A stretch of DNA of 64,000 bases, taken from contig REDA01000045.1 of NCBI GenBank assembly GCA_007693745.1, positions 21,086 through 85,085 of the forward strand, given 5' to 3'. The stretch is from Balneolaceae bacterium (GTDB lineage: Bacteria; Bacteroidota; Rhodothermia; Balneolales; Balneolaceae). Of this stretch, positions 17,845-25,804 are shown piece after piece (within the stretch, counting starts at the first letter, position 1; each line of letters opens with the position of its first letter). The position numbers were made by a program, and so were the translations under genes. The notes beneath the pieces are model-generated. The model was not told where the DNA came from, did no database searches, and saw nothing but the letters and a program-made list of their open reading frames with translations.

Positions 17845-19533
17845 TTGCGGATTTTGGAATTTTACTCCATCCTGGCCAATCTTTTTGTACTGCTCATGAT
17901 TGCAGTTGTGATCCGTCATTCTCTTTACAGAATGCGCTATTTTCTGCACATGTTTCAGCAGAACGGGTACAGTTTGGCGGATATGTACCGCTGGTTTTCA
18001 GGTCATCTTTTCTCACGCGGCATTACTGCTGAGCATCTTTTTTTCAATCTGCTGATTCTGGGGATGACCGCCTATGCAGCTTCCAGAATTACTATGACCG
18101 CCGGGTCTGTGATCATGGCGACAGTGGCCATTTTCTGGTTTATTGACGTAGATATCTACAGTCCCGTGCAGCAGAAAAAGCCGCTGGTATTTACTTCCAG
18201 AATGAAGAGACTTGCCGTCATCTATCTCCTGCCGGTAGTTGCAGCCTGGTACTATCTGATCGATTTCAGCTATAACAGAATGGTGATCCGGGATTACGCC
18301 GGCGCCTTTGTGAATACCGACCCCTATTTTGTTGCCTTCTTTGTCGTGTTGATAGACATGCTGATTCCGCTGTTTCTTTTTGTAGTAGCCGCGATTATCC
18401 AACCTGTTGAGCGATTTATCCAGGAAGGGTTCAAAAAACAGGCCAGGGAAAAGCTTTCGGCACTTTCTCATGTGAAGGTGATTGCGATTACCGGAAGCTA
18501 TGGGAAAACAAGCACAAAATTTACTATTTCAGCACTCCTGGGAGAGCGGTATCAGGTATGTGTGACTCCCGGCAGCTTCAACACACCCATGGGTATCTGC
18601 AAGGTGATAAACAGCGACCTGGAGGCTCATCATGAAATCCTAATCCTTGAAATGGGTGCCCGCTACAGGGGGAATATCAAAGAACTCTGTGAAATTGCCC
18701 GGCCCGATATCTCAGTGATCACCAATGTGGGGGTTTCGCACCTCGAGACCTTTGGTTCACAGGAGGTGATCGCACACGAAAAGGCCACACTTGCCAGAGA
18801 ACTCAAGCCGGGCGGAATCCTGATTCTGAACGGAGAAGATGAATGGGTAAAGGCGATGAAATTACTCCGTGACGATGTAACGTGTATTGTGACCGGACCG
18901 CAGGGTACTGTGATGGCAGAAGGTATAGAGACGGGTGGCGAGGGTACCTCTTTCGACCTGGTGCTGAAGGATGAGAAAGGCAGGGTGAGAGAGACAGGGC
19001 AGATCGCAACCAAACTGCTGGGAAGGCATAATGTGCAAAATCTGCTGCTTGCTGCCGCGGTGGCGAATGAGCTGGATATACGCATCAAAACAGTGGCTCT
19101 TGCCGCCTCAAAAATCAATCCGGTGGAACACCGCCTGGAGCTGAAGCAACGCAATGGAATTACCGTGATTGATGATGCGTTTAACTCCAATCCGGTAGGA
19201 GCCGCAAACGCAGTGGAAGTGTTGAGCTCATTTTCCGGGGTCAGAAAAATTATTATCACACCCGGTATGATCGAGCTGGGTGATGCGGAGGACGATCTCA
19301 ATGAGCAGTTTGGAAGAGATATTGGAGAAGGGGGGATCGATCTTGCCATTCTGGTGGGAGGTGAGCGTATCGCCCCGATTGAGAGAGGGATCCGGCGGAG
19401 TGATCCGGCTGGAAAGACAGAGATCCGGATTGTGAACAGCCTCTTTGAGGCGAATGATCTGCTCGCTGAAGTTGCACGTCCGGGAGATGTGGTTCTTTAT
19501 GAGAACGACCTGCCTGACAGCTACAACAGCTGA
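17845..19533 (+). CDS. Membrane-anchored Mur ligase family protein (MurF-like)
   Basis: This is an ATP-dependent amino-acid or dipeptide ligase of the Mur family, closest in pattern to MurF. The N-terminal about 200 residues are unusual: they hold several hydrophobic helices (for example LANLFVLLMIAVVI, LFFNLLILGMTAYAA, FVAFFVVLIDMLIPLFLFVV). The ligase part follows, with the ATP loop VIAITGSYGKTSTKF near 211-225, GSFNTPMGICKVI, NVGVSHLETFGS and HEKATLARELKPGG. The motif VIDDAFNSNPVGAANAVEVL is also MurF-like. The start is a TTG at 17845; an internal start is possible. It lies outside any mur/fts cluster and is divergent from the nucleotidyltransferase. It may act in a side branch of wall or polymer synthesis. 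Confidence 0.85.
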   Translation: MRILEFYSILANLFVLLMIAVVIRHSLYRMRYFLHMFQQNGYSLADMYRWFSGHLFSRGITAEHLFFNLLILGMTAYAASRITMTAGSVIMATVAIFWFIDVDIYSPVQQKKPLVFTSRMKRLAVIYLLPVVAAWYYLIDFSYNRMVIRDYAGAFVNTDPYFVAFFVVLIDMLIPLFLFVVAAIIQPVERFIQEGFKKQAREKLSALSHVKVIAITGSYGKTSTKFTISALLGERYQVCVTPGSFNTPMGICKVINSDLEAHHEILILEMGARYRGNIKELCEIARPDISVITNVGVSHLETFGSQEVIAHEKATLARELKPGGILILNGEDEWVKAMKLLRDDVTCIVTGPQGTVMAEGIETGGEGTSFDLVLKDEKGRVRETGQIATKLLGRHNVQNLLLAAAVANELDIRIKTVALAASKINPVEHRLELKQRNGITVIDDAFNSNPVGAANAVEVLSSFSGVRKIIITPGMIELGDAEDDLNEQFGRDIGEGGIDLAILVGGERIAPIERGIRRSDPAGKTEIRIVNSLFEANDLLAEVARPGDVVLYENDLPDSYNS

Positions 19534-19536
19534 GCA

Positions 19537-19675
19537 GGGAATTTGAAATACTGTTCTTTTGGCCAGTATCTTTGTTGCCGCAACTTAAAAATCCTCACGG
19601 TTGGCAAAAAGGCTGCGGGTTTAAAGTTGTTTCTGCCTTGATCCTGAGCAAAAGTCCTGGTTTTTCAACGCCCCC
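19537..19675 (+). repeat. ~140-bp dispersed repeat, full copy B
   Basis: This 139-bp copy begins 3 bp after the Mur-ligase stop and fills most of the convergent gap to dinB. It shares ordered blocks with copies C, D and E: ACTGTTCTTTTG, TATCTTTGTTGCCGCAA, AATCCTCACGGTTGGCAA, GGCTGCGGG, GCCTTGATCCTGAGCAAAA and TTTTTCAACGCCCCC. The two ends are imperfect inverted repeats (GGGA-TTTGAAA against TTTTTCAA-GCCCCC). Confidence 0.85.
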
Positions 19676-19693
19676 TGTGGCAGCCGGTTTTTA

Positions 19694-20806
19694 CTAAACC
19701 ACTCTGCCTGCCGATGGAAAAGGAATCTCGAGCTGTTCTCCGAAAGCACCTTTCTCCGAGAGATTGAGGGATGACACAGAGAGGCCGATCAGCCGTATCT
19801 CCCTCTCTCCAGCCTCCGTCTGTTCCAGCAGGCGCCGGCTGACTTCAAAGAGATCTGTGGACGAATTTGTAAAAAGAGGCAATGTTTGGCTCTTGGTTAT
19901 CGTCTCGAAGTTCTCATAACGCACCTTCAGGGTAATCGTCTTGCCTGCCGCATTGAGTTTCTGCATGGAAGCAGAAACCTTTTCAGCCAGCTGCCCGAGA
20001 AATTCCACAATCCATTCCAGATCGGAGATATCTTCTTCGAACGTTTTCTCCTTTCCGATCGATTTCCGTACCCGGTCAGGCTGTACCTTTCGCGTATCGA
20101 TTCCCCTTGCAATCCTGTAATAATGGTGTCCGGTTTTCCCGAAAAGCTTTACAAGCCTGGCCTCATCCCATGTTTTGAGATCGGCACCGTTGTGAATTCC
20201 CAGGGATTCCATCTTCTGCTGAGTGGCTCTGCCCACACCATAAAATTTACCGATGGGCAGATTTTCGATAAACGGTTCGGCCTCTTCCGGGGTAATTACG
20301 CTCAATCCGTCCGGTTTTTCAAGATCCGAGGCTATTTTTGCGAGAAATTTACTGGAAGAGACCCCCGCAGAGGCTGTCAGGCCGGTTTCATTATAAATTC
20401 GTTTTTTTATCTCTCTGGCAATCAGTGTGGCTGAAGGGTTGCCGGAGTGATTTTCCGTGACATCAAGATAGGCTTCATCCAGAGAGAGTGGTTCTACCAG
20501 ATCTGTATAATCATAAAAGATCTCCCTGATCCGGGCAGAGACTTCCTTATAGACTTCAAATCTCGGCTTTAGAAAAACAGCGTGCGGGCAGAGTTTTATG
20601 GCTCTGGATGCAGGCATGGCTGAGTGGATTCCGAATTTTCTGGCCTCATAGCTGGCAGCAGCCACCACACCCCTTCCCTGAGGAGAGCCACCCACCAGAA
20701 CCGGCCTGTTTCTGTACTGCGGATGGTCTCGCTGTTCAACGGATGCAAAAAATGCATCCATATCCACATGGATAATCTTTCTCGTCTGTATCTCAGGATT
20801 TTTCAT
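19694..20806 (-). CDS. dinB: DNA polymerase IV
   Basis: This is a Y-family translesion DNA polymerase that copies past damaged bases at the cost of accuracy. Catalytic acidic residues are visible in IHVDMDAFFASVEQRDHP (about residues 13-30) and PLSLDEAYLDVTEN (about 103-116). TASAGVSSSKFLAKIASDLE and the helix-hairpin-helix around FYGVGRATQQKMESLGI follow, and the little-finger domain ends near residue 360. The 370 residues are typical. No LexA-like site is evident before the gene. It is convergent with the Mur-ligase gene and divergent from the small membrane protein gene at 20893. Confidence 0.96.
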   Translation of the reverse strand: MKNPEIQTRKIIHVDMDAFFASVEQRDHPQYRNRPVLVGGSPQGRGVVAAASYEARKFGIHSAMPASRAIKLCPHAVFLKPRFEVYKEVSARIREIFYDYTDLVEPLSLDEAYLDVTENHSGNPSATLIAREIKKRIYNETGLTASAGVSSSKFLAKIASDLEKPDGLSVITPEEAEPFIENLPIGKFYGVGRATQQKMESLGIHNGADLKTWDEARLVKLFGKTGHHYYRIARGIDTRKVQPDRVRKSIGKEKTFEEDISDLEWIVEFLGQLAEKVSASMQKLNAAGKTITLKVRYENFETITKSQTLPLFTNSSTDLFEVSRRLLEQTEAGEREIRLIGLSVSSLNLSEKGAFGEQLEIPFPSAGRVV

Positions 20807-20892
20807 CCAAATGTGTGAAGAATTCAGAAAAAAATATCAAATTCCGTACTTTGTCAGTTCATTCAAAAAGAATTCAATTAAAGTACGAAAAC

Positions 20893-21174
20893 ATGGAAGA
20901 ATTAAATGGTGTAACGATCTACTGGCTGATCTCCATTGGTTTACTCGTTGGCTTCATCATCGACCTCATAATGATCAAACGGGGAGTTGGTATGATAGCA
21001 AATCTGCTTTGCGGTGCAGCTTCCTCTGTTGTAATCGGTGTGATTGCCATATCATTCACTGTCTATGCACCACTGATTTTTGCAGCTATCGGAGCCATCG
21101 CTCTGCTGTTCCTTGTAAATGTTTTCAGTATCCATGTCGTTGAGGCAGCGGATGCACAGAGTCTGGACAGCTGA
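20893..21174 (+). CDS. GlsB/YeaQ/YmgE-like small membrane protein
   Basis: This is a 93-residue integral membrane protein resembling the transglycosylase-associated or stress-response family, with three hydrophobic helices (IYWLISIGLLVGFIIDLIMI, a GMIANLLCGAASSVVIGVIA segment, and LIFAAIGAIALLFLVNVF). The ATG at 20893 is preferred because the 26 residues of the longer reading frame from 20815 are charged and lie over the dinB promoter area. The function is not known precisely; family members are linked to envelope stress. Confidence 0.7.
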   Translation: MEELNGVTIYWLISIGLLVGFIIDLIMIKRGVGMIANLLCGAASSVVIGVIAISFTVYAPLIFAAIGAIALLFLVNVFSIHVVEAADAQSLDS

Positions 21175-21597
21175 TTATGACTCTTATCTTTTGACACTGC
21201 TCTCCGGAAGCGGGCAATCTGAGTGATCTGAAATAGTTGAAAGTGATCTTTCTTACATTTCAGTACCACCCGGAAGTTTGTATGAACCGGTGATGATCTT
21301 GTCAGAAATGTCTGAGGACAGAGGTTTTTTTCAAAAAAAAAGCCCTGTACAGGTCAGTGTACAGGGCCAAAATGAATTATTTGTTAACCAAAACATCTTC
21401 TGTTCTTCTATACGTCCTGCTTATCAATTTGTTTCAAAAAAACTTTAACAAAAAAACAGGGATACGAAGGGGCGTTGTGCAGGCTTGCCCGTTTTTTTAA
21501 AGGTGTACAAATTCCTTCCGATTTCCGGGAAGCAGTGGCATAATGTTTATTGCCCTGATCATCCAGGGACCACAACCGAAGTTAAAATTCTGAAATT
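21175..21597. other. Gene-free stretch of 423 bp
   Basis: No reading frame here is convincing. It contains a 9-bp perfect inverted repeat at 21342-21350/21359-21367 next to an A/T-rich tract, listed separately. The last about 100 bp before the antiporter gene show no clear ribosome site. Confidence 0.5.
21333..21367 (-). terminator. Terminator-like hairpin
   Basis: GCCCTGTAC (21342-21350) pairs with GTACAGGGC (21359-21367). The nine A on the left make this a hairpin plus U-run for minus-strand transcripts. No minus-strand gene ends just to the right, so it may block read-through from tRNA-Lys or act as a general insulator; on the plus strand it lacks a T run. Confidence 0.5.
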
Positions 21598-22683
21598 GTG
21601 ATTATACCAGTTTTATGGTTTCTGGCCGGTTTGGCAGCGCTCATTGCCGGAGCGGAAGTGCTGGTGAAATCTGTGTCGCGGCTGGCTCTGGCTGCAGGGA
21701 TTTCAAAACTGGTGATTGGTCTGACACTGGTTGCCTTCGGTACAAGCGCACCAGAGCTGGCCGTCAGTATTCAGGCCGGGATCAATGGTGAGACGGATCT
21801 GATGATCGGAAACATCATCGGAAGCAATATTTCCAACACCTTGCTGATTTTGGGTATCGGAGCACTTTTGATTCCTGTCAAGATAAATGTGAATCTGATT
21901 CGATCTGATCTCCCCATTATGATTGGCGCAACATTGCTGGTCTGGGTTTTTGCGTTAAACGGAAGCATTTCCATGTGGGAGTGTCTCGCACTGTCTCTTT
22001 TGCTGTTCGTTTATCTGCTTTTTCTCGGGCGGCAGAGCGGGAGTGAGTACTCTTCCGGTGTAAAGACAAAGCGCAAAGCAGGCGTGATTGTTCTTCAGCT
22101 TGCCGGAAGTATTGCAGGCTTTATTCTGTTAATTCTGGGAGCCGGCTGGATGGTGGACAGTGCTGTGATATTTGCTGAAATCGCCGGCGTAAGCGAACTG
22201 GTAATCGGATTGACAGTTGTTGCGATTGGAACCTCGCTGCCCGAGATTGTCGTGGTAATCGTTGCCGCATTCAGGAAGGAGAGAGATATCGCTGTTGGGA
22301 GCGTCATCGGCAGTAATATTATGAATTTACTTGCCGTTTTAGGGGTGTCCGGTCTTTTTATTCCCGGTTCCATACCTGTTCCGGAAGTGCTTCTCCGGGT
22401 CGATCTTTCCGTACTTATTGCGGCCTCTTTTCTCTGTATTCCGGTATTTTACACGGGCAGGATGATTTCAAGAGCAGAGGGGCTGATGTTCCTCTTTTTT
22501 TACAGTTCCTACCTTGCCTATCTCTATCTCTCAAACAAAGAGCATTCGCTGCTGGATCTGTTTTTAGCGCTGATGCCCTATGTCTTCGGATTGATTTTAC
22601 TGGTTTTAGCTTTGAGATCTCTTCGTGAAATCTTTCGCAGATACCGGTTTCGGAATTTTAATCACGTAAACCTGAAAGAGTAG
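21598..22683 (+). CDS. Calcium/sodium antiporter (CaCA family)
   Basis: This inner-membrane cation/calcium exchanger probably expels Ca2+ in return for Na+ or H+. The 361 residues show the two inverted alpha-repeats of the family: GLTLVAFGTSAPELAVSIQA near 41-60 and GLTVVAIGTSLPEIVVVIVA near 204-223. Each is followed by a GNIIGSNISNTL or GSVIGSNIMNLL segment. About ten membrane helices are seen. The start is a GTG at 21598. It stands alone between two non-coding regions. Confidence 0.93.
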   Translation: MIIPVLWFLAGLAALIAGAEVLVKSVSRLALAAGISKLVIGLTLVAFGTSAPELAVSIQAGINGETDLMIGNIIGSNISNTLLILGIGALLIPVKINVNLIRSDLPIMIGATLLVWVFALNGSISMWECLALSLLLFVYLLFLGRQSGSEYSSGVKTKRKAGVIVLQLAGSIAGFILLILGAGWMVDSAVIFAEIAGVSELVIGLTVVAIGTSLPEIVVVIVAAFRKERDIAVGSVIGSNIMNLLAVLGVSGLFIPGSIPVPEVLLRVDLSVLIAASFLCIPVFYTGRMISRAEGLMFLFFYSSYLAYLYLSNKEHSLLDLFLALMPYVFGLILLVLALRSLREIFRRYRFRNFNHVNLKE

Positions 22684-22702
22684 AGGCGGATGCAAAGCAT
22701 CC

Positions 22703-22743
22703 AAAAAAAATAACCCCTACCGGGTTTCAGCCAGTAGAGGTTA
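22703..22743 (-). terminator. Rho-independent terminator for tRNA-Lys
   Basis: On the minus strand TAACCTCTAC pairs with GTAGGGGTTA (one G-U pair) across a 13-nt loop and is followed by eight T. It starts 27 bp after the tRNA-Lys 3' end. Confidence 0.85.
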
Positions 22744-22769
22744 ATCAAGAGAGATTCTTAAAATTGGAG

Positions 22770-22842
22770 TGAATCGGGAGGGGCTCGAACCCTCGACCCG
22801 CGGCTTAAAAGGCCGCTGCTCTACCAACTGAGCTACCGATTC
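22770..22842 (-). tRNA. tRNA-Lys(TTT)
   Basis: The minus strand folds as a full tRNA: acceptor GAATCGG/CCGATTC, D-arm GCTCAGTTGGTAGAGC, anticodon loop CTTTTAA giving TTT, and T-loop TTCGAGC. The discriminator is A and CCA is not encoded. A promoter lies at 22866-22897 and a terminator at 22703-22743. Confidence 0.97.
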
Positions 22843-22865
22843 ATAGTGCATTTTTGCAAAGACAC

Positions 22866-22897
22866 TAAAGATACGGGTTTTTGAAAATGAAAATCAA
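22866..22897 (-). promoter_or_regulatory. Bacteroidota-type promoter of tRNA-Lys
   Basis: On the minus strand a TTTG/TTG (-33) is followed after 21 nt by TATCTTTA (-7), ending 24 bp before the tRNA 5' end. This matches the TTG-N17-23-TAnnTTTG promoter known from Bacteroidota. Confidence 0.7.
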
Positions 22898-22919
22898 ACC
22901 GCAGATCCAATTCACCTGT

Positions 22920-23063
22920 GAGGGGCTGTAAAAAAAATGGAATTTTGCTCAAAATCGGTACGATAGTACATCTAAAAACGCAACTTCTTGACAATAGGTG
23001 AGGATTTTTGAATTTGAGGCAATGAAGATATTGGACAAAAGAACAGTTTTACAACAACCCCTC
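22920..23063 (-). repeat. ~140-bp dispersed repeat, full copy E
   Basis: This 144-bp copy is in the opposite orientation to B and C. Read on the minus strand it has GAGGGG at both ends as terminal inverted repeats, then AAACTGTTCTTTTG, CCAATATCTTCATTGCC, AAAAATCCTCAC and GAGCAAAATTCC in the same order as the other copies, with more sequence change than B or D. It lies between the tRNA-Lys promoter and the HIT gene. Confidence 0.8.
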
Positions 23064-23177
23064 TAAACAGTATCGAAAAGAACAATCTTAATTGTAAAAT
23101 ACAAAAATATGCAGTAGTAATACAATTACTGTATTTTAACTCCGTATGAACATCAATCGTTCAAAAGATCAGAAAAA

Positions 23178-23576
23178 ATGGCAACCATTTTCACCAAAAT
23201 CATAAGGGGTGAGATACCCTGCTATAAAATTGCTGAAAACAGCACTCATATCGCTTTTTTGGATATCAGTCCGGTGAGTGAAGGACATACTCTCGTGGTA
23301 CCGAAACAGGAAATTGATTATCTGTTTGAGCTGCCCGACAGCCTGCTTGCAGAGAGCGTGATTTTTGCAAAGAAAGTGGCAACAGCCCTGGACAGGACTC
23401 TCAAACCGCTAAGGACAGGCGTTGTGGTAGAGGGTTTGGAGGTGCCTCATGCGCATATTCATCTTGTGCCGATTTACCGTGAGGGACAGGGCCTATCGCT
23501 GCGCAGCAAGGCTGAAGTTAGCCAGGAAAGAATGCAGCAGATTGCAGAGATCGTTTCGGCCGGGGTGGAGTTGTGA
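23178..23576 (+). CDS. HIT family nucleotide-binding hydrolase
   Basis: This 132-residue protein belongs to the histidine-triad superfamily, which hydrolyses nucleoside phosphoramidates or dinucleotides. The triad motif is in VPHAHIHLVPIYR near residues 91-103, and the N-terminal IFTKIIRGEIPCYKIAEN is family-typical. The exact substrate is unknown. Its stop overlaps the start of aroQ (GTGA), so the two are translationally coupled. Confidence 0.93.
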   Translation: MATIFTKIIRGEIPCYKIAENSTHIAFLDISPVSEGHTLVVPKQEIDYLFELPDSLLAESVIFAKKVATALDRTLKPLRTGVVVEGLEVPHAHIHLVPIYREGQGLSLRSKAEVSQERMQQIAEIVSAGVEL

Positions 23577-24010
23577 AGATCCTGGTGTTGAACGGACCCA
23601 ATCTCAATTTACTTGGCCAGAGAGACAAGGCTGTTTACGGAACCGTGACACTTGCTGAAATAGAGAAGCATCTCAAAACCTGCTGCCCCGAACTGTCGTT
23701 TGAATTTGTTCAGAGCAATCATGAAGGCGAGCTGATTGATGCGCTTCAGAAGGCACGTACGTCGGGTACTGACGGAGTCGTAGCCAACTGGGGCGGTTTT
23801 ACACACACTTCAGTTGCCATCCATGATGCACTGGAACTTCTCACAATCCCCAAAGTTGAAGTTCATCTCTCCAATATTCACGCCAGAGAGGAGTTTCGCG
23901 AACGGTCAGTGACCGGCCGGGCGATGCATGGTGTAATCACCGGATTTGGTGTTCAAAGCTATGTTTTGGGGGTAGAGGCAGTTTTACACCTCATCCGGGC
24001 AGATAAATGA
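23573..24010 (+). CDS. aroQ: Type II 3-dehydroquinate dehydratase
   Basis: This enzyme converts 3-dehydroquinate to 3-dehydroshikimate in the shikimate pathway. The 145 residues show ILVLNGPNLNLLGQRDKAVYG, the QSNHEGELIDALQ segment, a substrate loop NWGGFTHTSVAIHDAL, and EVHLSNIHAREEFRERS with the catalytic His. The GTG start at 23573 overlaps the HIT stop. Confidence 0.96.
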   Translation: MKILVLNGPNLNLLGQRDKAVYGTVTLAEIEKHLKTCCPELSFEFVQSNHEGELIDALQKARTSGTDGVVANWGGFTHTSVAIHDALELLTIPKVEVHLSNIHAREEFRERSVTGRAMHGVITGFGVQSYVLGVEAVLHLIRADK

Positions 24011-24037
24011 AGGATATAAAAACCTGAATCGGTACCC

Positions 24038-25546
24038 TTGAAAAAACTTCGGGAACTCTTTTCGGATACTCTTATCTACGGAATCAGCAGCGTAGCCGCA
24101 CGGTTTATAAACTATCTGCTGGTTCCTTTTCATACGGATGTCTTTAATCCGGCACGATACGGCATTATCGGGCTCATTTACGCGGCGATTGCCCTGCTAA
24201 ATGTGATTTTTACATTCGGTATGGAGTCGGCTTACCTGCGCTATGCCGCAGACCGCAAAGAGGCTTCCAATATCTTCAAAACTCTGCAGCTCTCCCTTCT
24301 GGGGTTTGCCACACTTCTCTGCCTGCTCCTCTGGCTTGCCATGCCGGTATTGCTGCCACTGTTCAATCTCGGCGCGGAGAGTTCGGCGATCTTTGTAATG
24401 ATGCTGGGAATACTCTGGTTCGACACTCTCTCCATTGTGCCGATGGCAGAACTCCGGCTTACCCGCAGGGCACTGCTTTTCGCATCGGTAAAAACTCTTC
24501 ATGTCATCGTCAATCTGACGCTCAATTTCTGGCTTATTCTGGGGATGGGCTTTGGAATAGAGGCAGTCTTTATCGCCAATCTGGTGGCGTCGATGCTGAT
24601 GACCCTGCTCGTTTGGGCGTTCACAGCAGATCTTCTGAAAGGGAGCTGGAAAAGCCGCTGGCTGAAAACTGCATTTGAATTTGGCTGGCCGTTTGTCCCC
24701 TCCGGCATCGGGTACGCCATCAATGAGATGCTCGACCGCTTTCTGCTCAATGCCATGGATCCGTCTGCAGCTGAACGGCTCTATGGGATGGGCACCACAC
24801 CTGAAGATGTGGTGGGGATCTATAACGCATGCTACAAGATGGCGGTCTTTATGCTGCTGCTGGTTCAGATGTACCGCATGGCATGGCAACCCTTTTTCAT
24901 GCGCCACGCTCAGGATAAGGAGTCACCACTTCTTTTCGGCCAGGCATTTACCTGGTTCAACCTCTTTGCCGCCGTTCTTTTTCTAAGTGTGGCACTCTTC
25001 CGGGAACAGATTGTGGCCATCCCTGTTCCGCTGCTGAACGCATCCCTTATCGGAAGCAGTTACTGGGCCGGCCTGGATATTGTCCCCTGGCTTCTGCTGG
25101 CTTACTGGTTTCACGGCTGGTATATCAATTTTTCAGCAGGTATTTTTATCAAGGAGAAGACCAGAGCTCTCTATAAAATCACACTGATGGGCGCCCTGAT
25201 AACGGTGTTGGCAAATCTGATTCTGATTCCGTTGTATGGAATGACCGGCTCAGCTGTTGCCACGCTTGCCAGTTACGGGGCGATGGCCCTTGTACTCGGG
25301 TTTTACAGCAGGCGTGTGATGAGCGTGCCCTACCGGCTATCGCAGAGCCTGATTCTGATGGCACTTCTGGCCGCTCTCGTATTTGCTGAACCGTGGTTTG
25401 CGCAACTCATCGGCGGTGAGATGGTAACGAAATTCATTTTACTGATAACCGGAGTGGTGATCACCGCTGGTTACGGGTGGGGGCTTCTCAACCCGCGCGA
25501 AAAGGAGTCTTCTGAGCATGAAGGGAAGACTTTCTTCCGGAAATAA
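24038..25546 (+). CDS. Oligosaccharide flippase (MOP superfamily)
   Basis: This is a polytopic membrane protein of the polysaccharide-flippase/Wzx type, expected to move lipid-linked sugars across the inner membrane. The 502 residues have about 13-14 hydrophobic helices and the family-like N-terminus with DTLIYGISSVAARFINYLLV. The start is a TTG at 24038 following the AroQ stop by 27 bp, so it may share that transcript. No glycosyltransferases are nearby, so its substrate is unknown. Confidence 0.87.
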   Translation: MKKLRELFSDTLIYGISSVAARFINYLLVPFHTDVFNPARYGIIGLIYAAIALLNVIFTFGMESAYLRYAADRKEASNIFKTLQLSLLGFATLLCLLLWLAMPVLLPLFNLGAESSAIFVMMLGILWFDTLSIVPMAELRLTRRALLFASVKTLHVIVNLTLNFWLILGMGFGIEAVFIANLVASMLMTLLVWAFTADLLKGSWKSRWLKTAFEFGWPFVPSGIGYAINEMLDRFLLNAMDPSAAERLYGMGTTPEDVVGIYNACYKMAVFMLLLVQMYRMAWQPFFMRHAQDKESPLLFGQAFTWFNLFAAVLFLSVALFREQIVAIPVPLLNASLIGSSYWAGLDIVPWLLLAYWFHGWYINFSAGIFIKEKTRALYKITLMGALITVLANLILIPLYGMTGSAVATLASYGAMALVLGFYSRRVMSVPYRLSQSLILMALLAALVFAEPWFAQLIGGEMVTKFILLITGVVITAGYGWGLLNPREKESSEHEGKTFFRK

Positions 25547-25804
25547 AAAAATATCTGTAATGGAAGTGAGAATCGTGGTTCATACATCTGATGCCTCCGA
25601 ATGAATGCCATCAGCCCGGTTGATGCAGGCAGAGCAGAATTCAGAGTGGCTGGAATCTCTTTGAACGAGGGATTCGGATCAATTTGTTGAGAATTTGAGT
25701 TTCGGTTTTTGAGTTTATGCAATAAATGAGATAAACTCTGTTTAACTTTAGTCGCGGAGCCTGGCAGCCATGTTGAGAAAATCAACCATTCAGTAATTTT
25801 ACTC

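Larger units (their letters stand above)
22843..23177. other. Gene-free stretch of 335 bp
   Basis: It contains the minus-strand promoter of tRNA-Lys (22866-22897), then copy E of the dispersed repeat (22920-23063). The remaining 114 bp before the HIT gene are A/T-rich and hold a small AGTAAT-ACA-ATTACT palindrome. Confidence 0.6.
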
